In this document: piece by piece, positions 31,781 to 43,215 of the stretch | Layout: the number at the start of each line of letters is the position of its first letter | Position numbering within the stretch: the stretch's first letter is position 1 | Notes under the pieces: model-generated | What the model saw: the letters and a program-made list of their open reading frames with translations, nothing else | What the model was told of the DNA's origin: nothing | The model's database searches: none | DNA from: Blepharisma stoltei | Lineage: Eukaryota; Ciliophora; Heterotrichea; Heterotrichida; Blepharismidae | Reading direction: 5' to 3' | Length of the DNA stretch: 64,000 nt | Assembly: GCA_914767885.1 (NCBI GenBank) | Contig: CAJZBQ010000039.1 | Span: 62,001 to 126,000, forward strand | Made by a program: the position numbers and the translations under genes

Positions 31781-33564
31781 TTAACGAATTATTTAAATAA
31801 CTTAATCCTCTGGGTTTTATAGGGATTTTAAAATAAAAAATATAATTTTTAAATAGCTTTGGCTTGGTTTTTGGTAGAAAATAGATAGAAAAAATTAGAA
31901 TAACCCGGGTTTGAAAAGATGTAATTTCATCCATGACTTATAGGAGTAAAAGAATGCTAAGAGGTGTAGAGTTTTACATAAGTCACCATTTGAAAATTTG
32001 TATGAAAACTACTTGTAGTGATGGGGAATTTTTCTTATGAATTTGTAGGCATAAATTAAGGTATGCTGTAGATAGGAAAGAAAAATGAATTAATATTAAG
32101 CTTTTTAAATTCCTAACTTCCCTCCAAAAAAATCACCCTCCTCCTTAGTATGCAAAAAGATGTTTTAATATAAAATATTTTGATATAAACGAAACTAAAT
32201 CTCTTGCTAATTTTATATATTTTTAATAGTTTGCTGAAGTAAAATTTAGAATTGAAAATCATTTGAATATTTTTAAATTTAATTTAAAGAATTTCCTTAT
32301 TCACAAAGGGAGTAGTAAGCACAAGGAATAAATTGTTAATTCTAATTTCTAGTTTGAAAAAGAATAAAAATCTATTTTGTAATTAATGAATGAAAAAGAT
32401 ATAGACGCGCAAAAAATTCTTAAAATATGTTAAATTATCTAGTGATAAAATTGAGAACTTGGTGCTTTTTAATTAACACAAATATTAATCTTCCCTTATA
32501 AAAGCGTGGTTGAGATTAGATATAATGTAATAAAGTCTAGAAGTCTATTTAAAATTGATGACTTATCTTTAGGTTATTGATTTGGTTAGCCCTTAATAAG
32601 GCGAAATTGATATTTTACAATATCTTTTAGGTTTTTAATAAAGGGAATTAAAATTTCCGTTTACGCAAAGTTAGTTATACCTATAGTTCTGATTTCATTC
32701 AAACGGCAACTTTTATGAATAATAAAAATATTAATTTTTATTTTCAATTAAATAAAAAATAATATCCCTATAAAGTTGGTTAATTATTTAAAATTATATG
32801 TAAATTCATAATTTCTATTAATTTCCTTTCTCAGAATATAAGTAATACTAAATATAAGCAATAATAATGGCTAAATTTTGGTCTCTTCACAAATTTTAGC
32901 GTGGGGGTTATTACAGATTAAATAAATCTAAATTTATAATATAAAAATAATCAATTATTATCGGTTATACAAAATTAATGACGAAAACTTTGCATGGCTC
33001 AATGATTAAGATAAAAATAATACTTTTCTTCCTTTTTCGAGAAAAGAAAAAAAATTGTTTTCAAATGCTGACTACCCCTCCATTATTGAGCAAGCCATTG
33101 TTAAAATCTCTATTTTTTGATAATGACAGAACAAAAAATTTTTAATATAAAATATTTTATAAAATTATCTTATATATAAGTGATAATTATTATAACGAAA
33201 TAAATTTCTATCTAATTTTTTTGTTAAAATCTTGAATAGCTGTATTCAAAAATTTGAATTTTACAAATTTTTTTCTCGAATTGGAATATTTTTAAGAAAA
33301 ATTTACTACAGTAAGTGAGCAAACAAATTTTGCTCACTCAGAATGAAGAAAATGAGAGCTTTTTGTATAATAAACTTGCTAAATTTAAAGCTTCTTAAAG
33401 CCAAGCATTTCAGTTTCCGGTTATGACAATCGATTATAAATTTTCAAATTATATAAGAGAAATATTATCCTATTTATATTGAATGCAAAATCTCTACTCT
33501 TTTTTTTATATAAAAAAATGAGAATCACCCTCAGAAGTTTGAGTATAAATAATTTAGATCCCTG
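31781..33564. other. 1.8-kb gene-free region with MITE relics
   Basis: No believable coding frame. It contains a relic at 32117-32312 (TAA|CTTCCCTCC ... CACAAAGGGAG) and another near 33073-33345. The second keeps the ATATATAAGTGATAATTATT core and a GCTCACT end of the GTGAG-type MITE. The rest is AT-rich spacer upstream of the CK1 gene. Confidence 0.5.
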
Positions 33565-34740
33565 ATGGACGATGCAATAGGAGGCAGATTTATTAAAGAA
33601 TCTATCATTGGAGAAGGGAATTTTGGGACAGTTTATCGAGCTCTCGACAGCACAAATAAAAAGCCTGTTGCGGTCAAGGTCGAAAAGCCATCAATCGACA
33701 TATCTCAAGTAGAGAACGAAATCAGAGTTTTAAACGCCCTACAAGGCAACAGAGGTTTCCCTCGTCTTATTGCATCAGGAACTGAAGACGGGTCAATGTA
33801 CATTGCAATGCAGCTGCTCGGACCCAGTCTTGAAGAAAAATTCCAAGAAAGCAAGCACCTGTTCAGTCTTATGGTGGTTTTAAAAATCGCCGAACAAATT
33901 CTTAGCAGGATTCAAACTTTGCATAATAAGTTATTTATCCATAGAGATATTAAGCCTCGCCAATTTTTGATGAGTCCCAGCGCTGGCTCGCCCACAATCT
34001 ACATGATAGACTTTGGCTTATCAAAATGCTATCAGAATGGTAAAATGGGTCTTCACATCCAATACATGGAAAATAGGCCGTTTGTAGGGACTGCTAATTA
34101 TGCTTCCATCAACACACATATGGGAATCCAGCAGAGTCGTCGTGATGATTTGGAATCGTATATGTATATGCTTTCATATTTTTTAAATGGAAGTTTACCA
34201 TGACTTTCCAAAGACCACAGTATCAGTGACCGAGAAATAAGGCAAATAAAAAATCGAATTTCTGTCAATGAGCTTTTTAGGAAAGGACCGCAGGAGCTTG
34301 TGCTGATGATGGCGTATATAAAAAGCATGGCTTTTGAGGATAGACCAGATTATGATTATTTGATGGGGTTAATTAAAAGGATGAAGGCTAATGTAAAAGT
34401 AGAGAAAAAAAGAGGGATCAGCACACTTAGTGTGAATACTATAGAGCAGAAGGCGAGAAAGGTTAGGAAAGCTATAACAGATCCATTTGCGGAGCAGCCA
34501 GATTTGTTTAAGACTGCGAAAAATGGGGAGAAAAATAAAAATGAGCTTTTGAATCCTGGAGATGAGGAAGAAATGAAGCCAGAGCCGAATTCTGCTGAGT
34601 GTATGACTGAGGAGACTGAAGTGTATCCAGAAATCAAGGATAGGAATATTTTAAAAACAATAAATACAAAAGAGAGGCCTCAAAGTAGGAGTCTTGACAT
34701 AGATGCGATGAAAGAAACACAGAAGTGTTACATTATGTAA
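33565..34740 (+). CDS. Casein kinase 1-family protein with C-terminal CaaX box
   Basis: ATG at 33565, TAA at 34738-34740; 391 residues, uninterrupted. Kinase motifs: GEGNFGTVY, VAVKVEK (ATP Lys), IHRDIKPRQFLM, MIDFGLSK, and a CK1-type activation segment with FVGTANYASINTHMG and RRDDLESYMYMLSYFLNGSLPW (Trp by TGA). CK1 normally has HRDIKPDN or HRDIKPEN; here the Mg-binding Asn is Gln (PRQ). The tail is acidic/Lys-rich and ends CYIM, a farnesylation-type CaaX. This resembles membrane-anchored yeast Yck kinases, which are palmitoylated instead. The Asn-to-Gln change may lower activity. Confidence 0.92.
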
Positions 34741-35732
34741 GGAATTAGCTATTTTTTTAATACTTTAAAAGCTAATTTTATGTGATTGATAAGATGTGTT
34801 ATTATTTATATAGATTGAGAATTTAACTTTTTAATTCTCTGTCTTATATAATACCTATTGAGTAATTTTTTCTGCTATTTACGATTAATTTTAGAATTTT
34901 AATCAGATATGTATATTAAGAAAATCTAGTGCTAAGTTGTTTCAAATTTCCTTTTTATATTTAATTAATGAATTATTTCAGTATAAAATTTTTCAGTTTT
35001 CATATTTTAATCATCTCAAAATATTAAGAATTGGGTTTAATATCTTTATAATAAATAATTCCAACTAGAAGGCGATTTCTTGGTTCAATAACAACTTGAA
35101 GATATTTAGGCTTTATTTGTTCTTCGTCTTCAAGTTCGTTCGATTAGTTCATATTTCATGCAGCTTTATGGTTCTTTCATCTTCCATATCAGTGGATTAT
35201 TTTAAAATCTAATAAATAGACGTACTAATTTTTATATATATATTGCCCTATGAAATATATTTGATGAATTTAAAGTTTGAGGCAATTTTAATAGACTAAG
35301 AACACAGAAATTGCTCTTAATCGAAAGAGATAAACACCAAAGGTGAGCTAATCTAAGTGCTAGCAAGATTATGCAAGGAATTTAAAAAAATGAATATAAA
35401 ATTTTGCTGTTAAATTATCCATACTTAAACTCAAAATTTCCTTTTCTCATTTTTACAGTTGGCCTTTCAGCGCTTTCTCTTTATAATATTTCCTTATCTT
35501 GCTTAACACTTTTTATTCCTTAAAATACTCCGAGCTATTTTTCCTTAAATTTTGAACATTAAGAACGGCAAAGAGAATTGCCTCATCTTGTTTTCAGCAG
35601 CTTTATTACACTCATAGCTCTACAAGTTTGAAATGATATTTGAAGTTTGACCACCTCGCTCCTTTATTTTTTAAATTTGGTAAACATTAAAATTCCTATA
35701 TGGCTCTATTAATAAAAATCAAATACAAAAAT
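34741..35732. other. 1-kb gene-free AT-rich region
   Basis: No coding frame of normal composition and no TIR structure recognised. It may hold regulatory DNA or undetected IESs. Confidence 0.4.
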
Positions 35733-36110
35733 ATGGAAGATTTTAATAAGCCTAAAGAGTACGATCCAGAGCTGGCGAAATATAATTTTATCCAATGAGA
35801 CTGAAAAGCTGAATTTGGGTTTGAAGAAGACGACGGGCTGCCTGAAGATTCCACACAAGAAGAGGCAACTGTTCCATTGAAATCTTATAGTGACCTCCAA
35901 GATAAGTATTCAGCATTAAAAACTGAATTTGAAGAATACAAATCACAGCAAGAAAGCAACCGCCAAGTGGAAACCTCAGTGCTAAATCTCATGAAAAAAA
36001 CATTAGAAAACACCAGAATTCAGCTAGAATCATTACAAAAGCAGCAACGACATAACATTCAGCAATTAATCCACTATAAAGAAGCTGCAGAGTCATATTA
36101 TACTTTTTAA
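35733..36110 (+). CDS. Small coiled-coil protein
   Basis: ATG at 35733 (MEDFNKPKEYDPEL), TAA at 36108-36110; 125 residues. Two TGA-coded Trp (FIQWDWKAEFGF) explain why standard-code reading misses the first 48 residues. Acidic N-terminus, then a continuous coiled coil (DKYSALKTEFEEYKSQQ..., ENTRIQLESLQKQQ). It lies about 200 bp upstream of the kinesin on the same strand. No family recognised. Confidence 0.75.
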
Positions 36111-36316
36111 GAAAAAATAAGCTATTTTTTCTTATAATTATTGCATTTTTTATATATAAAAATAATTAGTAAAACTTAGCATTCTTTTTAAATGAAAATA
36201 CTCTCATTTGTATTTAATAGATACAGCCACTTGTAAGGCCGTATCCTATTTTATATAAAAGTTAGAATGACGTCTAACCAGTAGATTTTCTATTTATTTT
36301 TAAAAAAATATATCAT

Positions 36317-38003
36317 ATGTCAGGAATTATTCCAAAAGATTTTGTATTTGTTGACATTGACGCCGAAATCATGCGAGTTGCAGAGCTAGACATCGAAGGA
36401 ATTAAGCTCGATTACACCAGAAGACTCCAAGATATCGAAATTAAAAACGGGAAAGAAACAAAAGAATATCAAAAGAAACTGAAAGATTTAATTAATCTAG
36501 TCAGAGAAGAAAAAGAAAAAACAAAAAAAGCGATGGAAGCTGCAAAAAAAGCAATCGAATACGCCAAAAATATGAAACCTTCACAGGGTGGATCATCAAA
36601 AGAAGCAGAATTAACCATGAAGCTAAAAGAGCTGCTAAAAAGGTATAAACAGCTTCAGCTCGAAAACCGACAAATTTTATCGAGAAGTTCCTATATCCCG
36701 CCTGCAAATTTTCCCTCAATTTTGCCTATAATTTCCGATTTAAAATCCAAATTCGGCGACCTTAAAGATTTCATCATTTCAATCACCAAAAAAATGCCTG
36801 TTCTGCTTGTAAAACTCGCCAAAGATGAAGCCAAAAGCATAAATTCTTTAAAAAACAAAAATTACGATTCTTTATTACAAGACTACCATCACATTTTGAA
36901 AGAAAGAAAATACTTATTTAACCTTGTACAGGAGCTTAAAGGTAATATCCGAGTTTTCTGCAGAGTCCGCCCATTGCACCCTGACGAGCCTTCTAGTTTA
37001 AATTTTAACGAGCCTGACACAATTACAGTATCAAACCCTTTATTAGGACTTGTAAGGACCTGGGAGTTCGAAAAAGTGTTTACTCCCGATAAAACCCAAG
37101 AAGACGTTTTCAATGAGCTCAGCTATATGGTTACTTCTTTTTTAGATGGCTATAATGTATGTATGTTTACATATGGACAAACTGGGTCTGGGAAGACTTA
37201 TACCATGGAAGGGCCTGATGAGAACCCTGGGATCATTTACAGGGCAGCTTCTTATGTGTTTCAGCAGGTAAATTCTAGGGCTTCGTCTTGAAGCACTGAG
37301 CTTTCTATATCGTTGATGGAAGTTTATAATGAAACTATTAGGGATTTATTAAATGAAGGGCAGGCCAAGCTGAAAGTCAAACAAGACAATAATCAAAGAA
37401 ACCATGTCCCTGGACTTACAATAGTGCCAGTCAGGTCTATAGATGAAGTTATTGGGTATATGAAATATGGGCTTTCTGTAAGAGCTACTGGGACCACAAA
37501 TATGAATAAACATTCGTCAAGATCCCATTTAATTATGACTTTATACCAAAAAGCAGTTAATTCAAAAGGGTTTAGTTTTTTTATATAAAAATTATTATTA
37601 ATATTTTTTTATAAAAAATAAAAAAATTAATTCAAAAATAAACACAGAAATTTATAGCAAAATTCACCTAATTGACTTAGCTGGCTCTGAAAGACTAAAT
37701 AAATCAGGAAGTGAAGGCGAGCGGCAAAAAGAAGCCCAACACATAAACTTATCATTATTTGCACTTGGAGATGTAATTTCTGCAAGGTCGCAAAAACTAG
37801 CTCATGTCCCATTTAGGAACTCTATTCTTACACACTTATTGCAAGATTCCTTATCTGGAGATTCCAAGACTCTTATGATTTTACAGATAAGTCCTGAGAT
37901 GAGACATGTGGAGGAGACTGTTTGTAGCCTTAATTTTGGAGCTAAGGCGAGAGCTACTCAAATAGGAGTTGCACAAAAAAATCAAGTAAAAAATAACAGT
38001 TAA
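36317..38003 (+). CDS. Kinesin-14 (C-terminal motor, minus-end directed)
   Basis: ATG at 36317, TAA at 38001-38003. Removing a 70-bp IES leaves 1617 nt (539 codons). N-terminal coiled coil (about 1-210), then the kinesin-14 neck ELKGNIRVFCRVRP. The motor shows GQTGSGKTYTM (P-loop), LMEVYNETIRDLL, NKHSSRSH (switch I), IDLAGSERL (switch II) and the microtubule-binding LAHVPFRNSILTHLLQDSL. The neck-before-motor order defines kinesin-14, which drives minus-end transport and spindle focusing. Trp in SSWSTELS is encoded by TGA. The IES lies between switch I and switch II. The stop overlaps the convergent gene's stop. Confidence 0.95.
37558..37627. other. TA-bounded IES (70 bp) in kinesin gene
   Basis: Flanked by an 11-bp repeat TTAATTCAAAA. 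It carries in-frame stops. Removal joins LYQKAVNSK to INTEIYSKIHLIDLAGSE, exactly the motor sequence expected. Confidence 0.93.
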
Positions 38004-38857
38004 TGATATGATAAATTTAAATCATGGGATCCGGCTGGCAAGGAATATTTCCGAGCTTTGTAAGATGAATAAGTCGTCGTTTGGGGACGCAAAAATTCTC
38101 GGGTTTGCTGGGTATATATAGCAGAGTCTCGGATCAGCAGTAAAAGTGGGCTTTTTTTGATAGCAGTTCTAGATGGCCTAAGAAATGCTTTATTTTCATG
38201 AGGAGAGCCTGGCTTTGATTGTTGAGGATTAAAGATACTTTTCACATTAATTACATCAGTTTTTGACTTGTTGGTTTTTATCTTAAAATGCTGAAAAAAT
38301 TGGTTTGGGCCTGGGTATCGTTCCTAAATATTTTTTACAACGCTACTTTCCCTGGTATCTGAAGTAAAGTAATTTGATGAAGAATCAATTTTAAAAGATT
38401 TCCGCCTTTGCAGCATAGAAGAATGCCGAGTGGTCATAGCATGGCTTGATTGGCAAATTTTATTTACTTCAGAGTCCTGAATTGCGAAATTTTTAACCCA
38501 TTGTCCATTTGCAAACATTTTTGGAGTTTCGGCTGGCTCTGTAGATGTGCAGCTGATACTCGATTCAGTTACTACTTTTATAGGCTTATTAGCTATCTCT
38601 TTATAGTTCTGATAGATTAATGTTTGAATATGCTCTGTTGATTTATACCGGTTATTTTCTTTATTTCTTTTAATCACGATCTTGTTTCCAATAGGATGGG
38701 AGTTTAGTTTAGAGTCATTTGATAAATCATCATTTCAAGCAGAAACTCTTGTTTTTGTGTGTGTATTTCATGTGAAATCTGCTAGGTCAAATACATTCGT
38801 TTTATCGCTTTCAAGGGTAAGATTCATTATTGATTTTTGTTCAAGATCTTGTGACAT
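38000..38857 (-). CDS. Ciliate-specific 'NKPIKV' family protein
   Basis: ATG at 38857 (MSQDLEQKS), TAA at 38000-38002. Removing one 15-nt intron leaves 843 nt (280 residues). Two TGA-Trp codons (DFTWNTH, SAWNDD). Polar, Ser/Thr-rich, probably disordered. YKEIANKPIKVVTESS matches the protein at 16157-16753. The stop codon shares bases with that of the convergent kinesin (TTAA palindrome at 38000-38003). Function unknown. Confidence 0.8.
38324..38338 (-). other. 15-nt intron
   Basis: GTAAAAAATATTTAG on the minus strand. Removes an in-frame TAG and joins RESSV to ERYPGPNQFF. Confidence 0.9.
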
Positions 38858-38887
38858 GTTTTATTATAAATAATAAGCTTAAAATTG

Positions 38888-39802
38888 ATGTCTTCTAGCA
38901 CAAGACCTAGCGATATGTGGCTTTCTTTAAGTATTGACGAAAGCTACCACAGTATCCCAAGCAAAGATTACGATCACACTGACCCCGAGGTTGCGGAGCT
39001 CGAAAGTCTTTCGGCCAATTTAGCCAACAAACTCGAAAGAATTAATGACAATATCAGCGACATAAAACGAAAAAAAGACAAAGCCCAGCACAAAATTGAA
39101 AGGTAACCATAAATTAGGCTTGAAGATGAAAATCACTTCCTCAGCAAAGAAAATGAAGAACTCTCAGAAGAAATCAAACAATTAGAAAGGACGCTTTATT
39201 TGTGACAGCATCAAGAACAGTTAAAATCCCCCAAACACAGATTCGGCCAAAGTTCACAATTTAATAGAGCTTCCATACAGTTATCGACGTCAATACTAAA
39301 CAATTCCTCATCGATGATAAGCGAAGAAGACCCAGACGATGACTTAAGCACAGTTGAGTCAATTAAGCAGCAAATTATAGAAATGAAAAATACTTTCCAG
39401 GACCAGGCTATTGTATTGTATCAGTTGCAGGATTTTATTAATGAAACTTATGAAGACAGGATTGAGTTTCAAAAAATAGTTTTGGAGGTAGAAAATGATA
39501 AGAAAAAGGCTTCGCAGCTTATTGAGGATTATTATGTGAAAAAAGCGACCAATTTTGAATGCATGAGGTCAGAGGGGTCTTCTTTATTTGCTGGGAGTTT
39601 AGCAAGGAGCAGCATTGAAGAAGATATGACATTTGGGATGCAACTAAAACAGAATTCTTTTAAGAATGTTAATATTTTGCCGGAATTACCGAAAAAAAAG
39701 AAAAATATGTTTTGCGAATATATTAATTCGAAAAGAAAAAAGAAAATAATTAAAAACGATGCACTTAGCACGCCACAGATTGTGCCAAATAGGAACAATT
39801 AA
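38888..39802 (+). CDS. Coiled-coil protein, ciliate hypothetical
   Basis: ATG at 38888 (MSSSTRPSDMW), TAA at 39800-39802. One 15-nt intron removed leaves 900 nt (299 residues). Residues about 35-110 and 140-200 are coiled coil (LESLSANLANKLERINDNI, VESIKQQIIEMKNTFQDQ). One TGA-Trp (LYLWQHQEQ). The tail is Lys-rich (KKKKNMFCEYINSKRKKKI). Divergent from the preceding gene with only about 30 bp between starts. No family recognised. Confidence 0.8.
39103..39117 (+). other. 15-nt intron
   Basis: GTAACCATAAATTAG. Removal joins AQHKIER to LEDENHFLSKENEEL. Confidence 0.92.
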
Positions 39803-39840
39803 GGTAAATTAAGGTATGTATTAAGATAATAAAAGGGAAA

Positions 39841-40110
39841 ATGGAAAATGGCTGCTTTTCTTTCCATCATAGTTTGACAAGAATTAACGAGCTTCCGCTG
39901 CTTAATAATCCTGGGGTCTATTTTATTATAGTGTTATTTGTTATTTATGTTATTAGCATAGTAGTAGGAAACAAAGCTGATAATAAAAAGCCACTTTCAA
40001 ATTTAAAAAGACGACCATCTTCTACATCAAGAAGCGATATTTATATTGCGCCGTCAGAGTTTAGGCATTTTGACGAAGATTTAAGTGAGATTAGTAGAGT
40101 AGAAAATTAA
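39841..40110 (+). CDS. Small single-pass membrane protein
   Basis: ATG at 39841, TAA at 40108-40110; 89 residues. One hydrophobic segment (about 26-43, VYFIIVLFVIYVISIVVG) with a short N-terminal side and a basic/Ser-rich C-terminal tail. Starts 38 bp after the previous stop. No family recognised. Confidence 0.65.
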   Translation: MENGCFSFHHSLTRINELPLLNNPGVYFIIVLFVIYVISIVVGNKADNKKPLSNLKRRPSSTSRSDIYIAPSEFRHFDEDLSEISRVEN

Positions 40111-40162
40111 GCATTTTATTACGGCATTTTTTGAAAAATTTAATAAAAAATTAAACTAATAC

Positions 40163-41032
40163 ATGATCGGCCCACCTATTTGGAATCCAAAGCAGCTTTA
40201 TAACTTAAAGCAGGAAATACAGAACGAAGCTATAAGACAAAAGCAAGAAATCCAAAGAAAACGAATCGCATTGGCATATGAAAGTTTAGAAAGAAGAAAA
40301 ATCATCGAAAATATGAGCGATTCTGAAGAAATGCCTAAAAAGCAGCACAAAAGATCTAAAACCCATCAAGATTATATTCCTGATAAGTCAAAATTAGCAA
40401 CTCCAGCAGTTACTTATGATTTTAATAAACAACCAAAAAATAGGGTAAGCTCTATGCAAGAAAGCTATAAAGATTCTGAGACTAGTGATTACGACGCAAA
40501 AATGTCAAGAAAATCAAAGATTTTCAGTTCTTGTGACAGCAGGTCATCTGATTATAATGAAAGGAAAAATATGCTAAAATCAGTGATGTTCCCTCTATAT
40601 CTTTCCAATATAAAAGTGGACCAAAAATTAACCCAGTCAATATTAAATAAACAAAATAGCCAAAATGAGAAAAAAAAGACAAAAGAAGCAGCATTAGACG
40701 AGCTTGCAAAGATTTTGGATGAGAAAAAATTGAATAAATCGGTTAGGAATACAATAAGTGAAGTATTAAACAGCTCTGAAACTGAAGGCCCTATAGAGCA
40801 TAGGGTGAAAAGCAGAAAGCAAAAACGAAAGCTTACCAAATCGTTAGACAGCTCTTTAAAAGAATGCATTAGCGCTTACAAAGGCGCTATTAATGATTAT
40901 GGGCTAAATCAAGGACAATTTTATGGATTTATTCCTCCAGAATCAAAAAAAAGCAGCAACAAAAATAAACATAAAAACAAGTTAAAAGAATTTCTTCCTT
41001 TAATTGACAAAGGAAGGTTAAAAATTTTATGA
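40163..41032 (+). CDS. Lys/Ser-rich hypothetical protein
   Basis: ATG at 40163, stop at 41030-41032; 289 residues, uninterrupted. The N-terminal helix MIGPPIWNPKQLYNLKQEI is followed by charged helices and low-complexity Ser/Lys stretches with several KKK/KRK clusters that could be nuclear localisation signals. It has no recognisable domain. Same strand and close spacing as the two genes before it. Confidence 0.72.
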   Translation: MIGPPIWNPKQLYNLKQEIQNEAIRQKQEIQRKRIALAYESLERRKIIENMSDSEEMPKKQHKRSKTHQDYIPDKSKLATPAVTYDFNKQPKNRVSSMQESYKDSETSDYDAKMSRKSKIFSSCDSRSSDYNERKNMLKSVMFPLYLSNIKVDQKLTQSILNKQNSQNEKKKTKEAALDELAKILDEKKLNKSVRNTISEVLNSSETEGPIEHRVKSRKQKRKLTKSLDSSLKECISAYKGAINDYGLNQGQFYGFIPPESKKSSNKNKHKNKLKEFLPLIDKGRLKIL

Positions 41033-42231
41033 TAAAATGGGTGAGGTTAAATAAAGTGCACTGTCCTTTTTTAAACCCTCTCTAAAAACTTATAAAAATG
41101 ACTTTAATTCAAAATGTTTTTTTGGTATGAAAAAAGTACAAAAAAAGAAGTACATATAAAAATCTATATTCTTTCAAGAGTAAGCAAAATTAACCAGATG
41201 AAGCCCAAGATGGAATTGTATAATAAACATTATATATTATATGCTAACAATGGCAAATAATATCCCTTAAATGAATGTAAGAGTTGCATAAATATACAAT
41301 CATAAATTTTTGTCTTTCAAAATAATAGAATAAAACACACAATAAAATAGAAAATGATAAAAGCGACAAAGAATTAAATATAATATACTTTTTTAAATAG
41401 AGGACCCAAAATTTTAAATAAGTATAAGAAAAATGATTATGAAGTAAATAATTAAAATTGGATGAAAAATTACTAACTCCCCCCCCTCCGTGAGTGAACA
41501 AAACCATTAGAAAAATCCCTATTTTTTGCCCAAAAAACCACCCTCCGTGAGTGAACAAAAATTTTTTTAATAGTAAACATTTTTTATGGAAAAAAAAATT
41601 GATATATAAATGATAATTAAAATAATGAAATCTAGAGCTAATTCTGTTCAATTTTAAACGAATTGCTATTTAAAACATAAATTTTATAAATTAAATGAAT
41701 ATTTGCGTTCCAATTTTTGCGAATTAGGATTTTTTTAAATTTCGAAAAAAAATTTTTTTTATAAAATTTATATATAAAATTTTTTAAAAAAAAAAATTAA
41801 ACCCCCCTCCGTGAGTGAACAAAATTTTTTTGTTCACTCACGGAGGGGGGGGGGAGTAATAAAATTTCTAATGGTGTCACTTTTGTAATTTTATATTTTA
41901 TGGTGCGCTTTTTTCCTATTACTTTGAAAGACAAAATTTTTTGATTGTCACGTTCATTTTAAGCAATATTGTTTTTTATTTGTTATTATCCAAAATATAC
42001 TATATAATATGCAATTCTATCTTTATCTGTGTTTAAATTTGCTCACTATTGAAAGGATATAGGATTTTATATGTCCTTTATTCCGAAAAATTCAAAAAAG
42101 TACCATTTGCACTTTTTTCAGAGAAAAACAACATTCTTGAAATCACAGTCATTTTTATAGGTTTTATTGCCCTCATAAAATAGCAATTTTTTATTATTGA
42201 ATTTCAAATATAATAAAAATGTATAATTTAT
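41033..42231. other. 1.2-kb gene-free region containing a MITE
   Basis: AT-rich. The only clear structure is the MITE at 41477-41856. Confidence 0.5.
41477..41856. mobile_element. CTCC-ended MITE, GTGAG-stem type, near-intact reference copy
   Basis: 380 bp between TAA (41474-41476) and TAA (41857-41859). The left end has two direct motif copies, the right a perfect hairpin around TTTTTTT ending CGGAGGGGGGGGGGAG. Internal core TTGATATATAAATGATAATT. No coding capacity. Confidence 0.9.
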
Positions 42232-43115
42232 ATGAAAAATAGCCAAAAATCCAATTTATTTGGTGAAAAACGATTTAAGATTGACTTATACTCAAGAAAC
42301 TCAGATCCTCAAACTCTCTCAAATTTTCTATCATTCCACAATTTTAGTGGAAAAAAAGTAGATATAATATGATATAACTTTAAAAGACCTGCCCCCGAGA
42401 ATAATGTCTTGGATTCTTTTAACTATTCAAAAAGCAATCGTTCCTGAATAATTGAACTTGCCAAAAATTTCAAAATTATTTCTTCAGGGGCCACTTCTTG
42501 AGGGTCAAATGCTGTATTTTTTGAAGATTTCGTGTATATGTTTGGTGGAGGTTATAATGGGCGTACTGAAAGGAAAGCGAAAAGATTAGATTTAGTCAAA
42601 AATAAATTGGAAACTTTGATGCCGATTCCTGAGCCTTCTAAATATTGCTCCTGTGTAGTTTTTTGTAATAAAATTCTTATATCAGGCCAATATTTTGAAG
42701 ATTTGTTTTTATATGATAAACTGCATAATATTATTTATTCTTTTTAATTATTTGGATTTTGCTTTAAACCAATATTTGGATTTAACCCTTAAACAATATA
42801 GAGCAGCATACAATAATTGATACTTATCATGCTTTACTCCTAGGAGTAATAAAAAATTCACCAAAAATCGTTTGCACAGGAAACAGCCGAGGGTATATTT
42901 TTGATACATGAGGCTATTACTACGAAAGTAACCAAAATGATGAATATGCCTGGAATAGTCTTGGGCATACTTTTATTATTTCTGAGTATACTTGTCTTCA
43001 TCTATGTAAAGTTTATGGTTGAAACTCTATTTATTTGCTTGCTAATTCTAGTATTTATCGTTTTGATTTATCACAAAACGAACTTGTGAAGCTTGAATAT
43101 AAGGATAATATTTAA
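42232..43115 (+). CDS. Kelch-like beta-propeller protein
   Basis: ATG at 42232 (MKNSQKSNLFGEKRF), TAA at 43113-43115. Removing an 83-bp IES leaves 801 nt (267 codons). Repeat units carry the kelch-type order of hydrophobic strands, Gly pair, Tyr and Trp: SSGATSWGSNAVFFEDFVYMFGGGYNGR, CSCVVFCNKILISGQYFEDLFLYD, KIVCTGNSRGYIFDTWGYYYE and VYGWNSIYLLANSSIYRFDL. The N-terminus RSWIIELAKNFKI and many TGA-Trp codons fit ciliate kelch proteins. Propellers bind partner proteins; the partner is unknown. The protein is shorter than a full six-blade propeller, so blades may be missing or too divergent to see. Confidence 0.7.
42726..42808. other. TA-bounded IES (83 bp) in kelch-like gene
   Basis: Bounded by GCATA on both sides and contains in-frame stops. 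Removal joins LYDKLH to TIIDTYHALLLGV in frame. Confidence 0.75.
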
Positions 43116-43215
43116 ATAAAATAGTCATGCTACTGGGAAAGTTTTGTATTTTAAATAAATAATTTATTAGATTTTTATGATTTAATTATCATTTTAAATA
43201 ATAATTTAGATTTAT

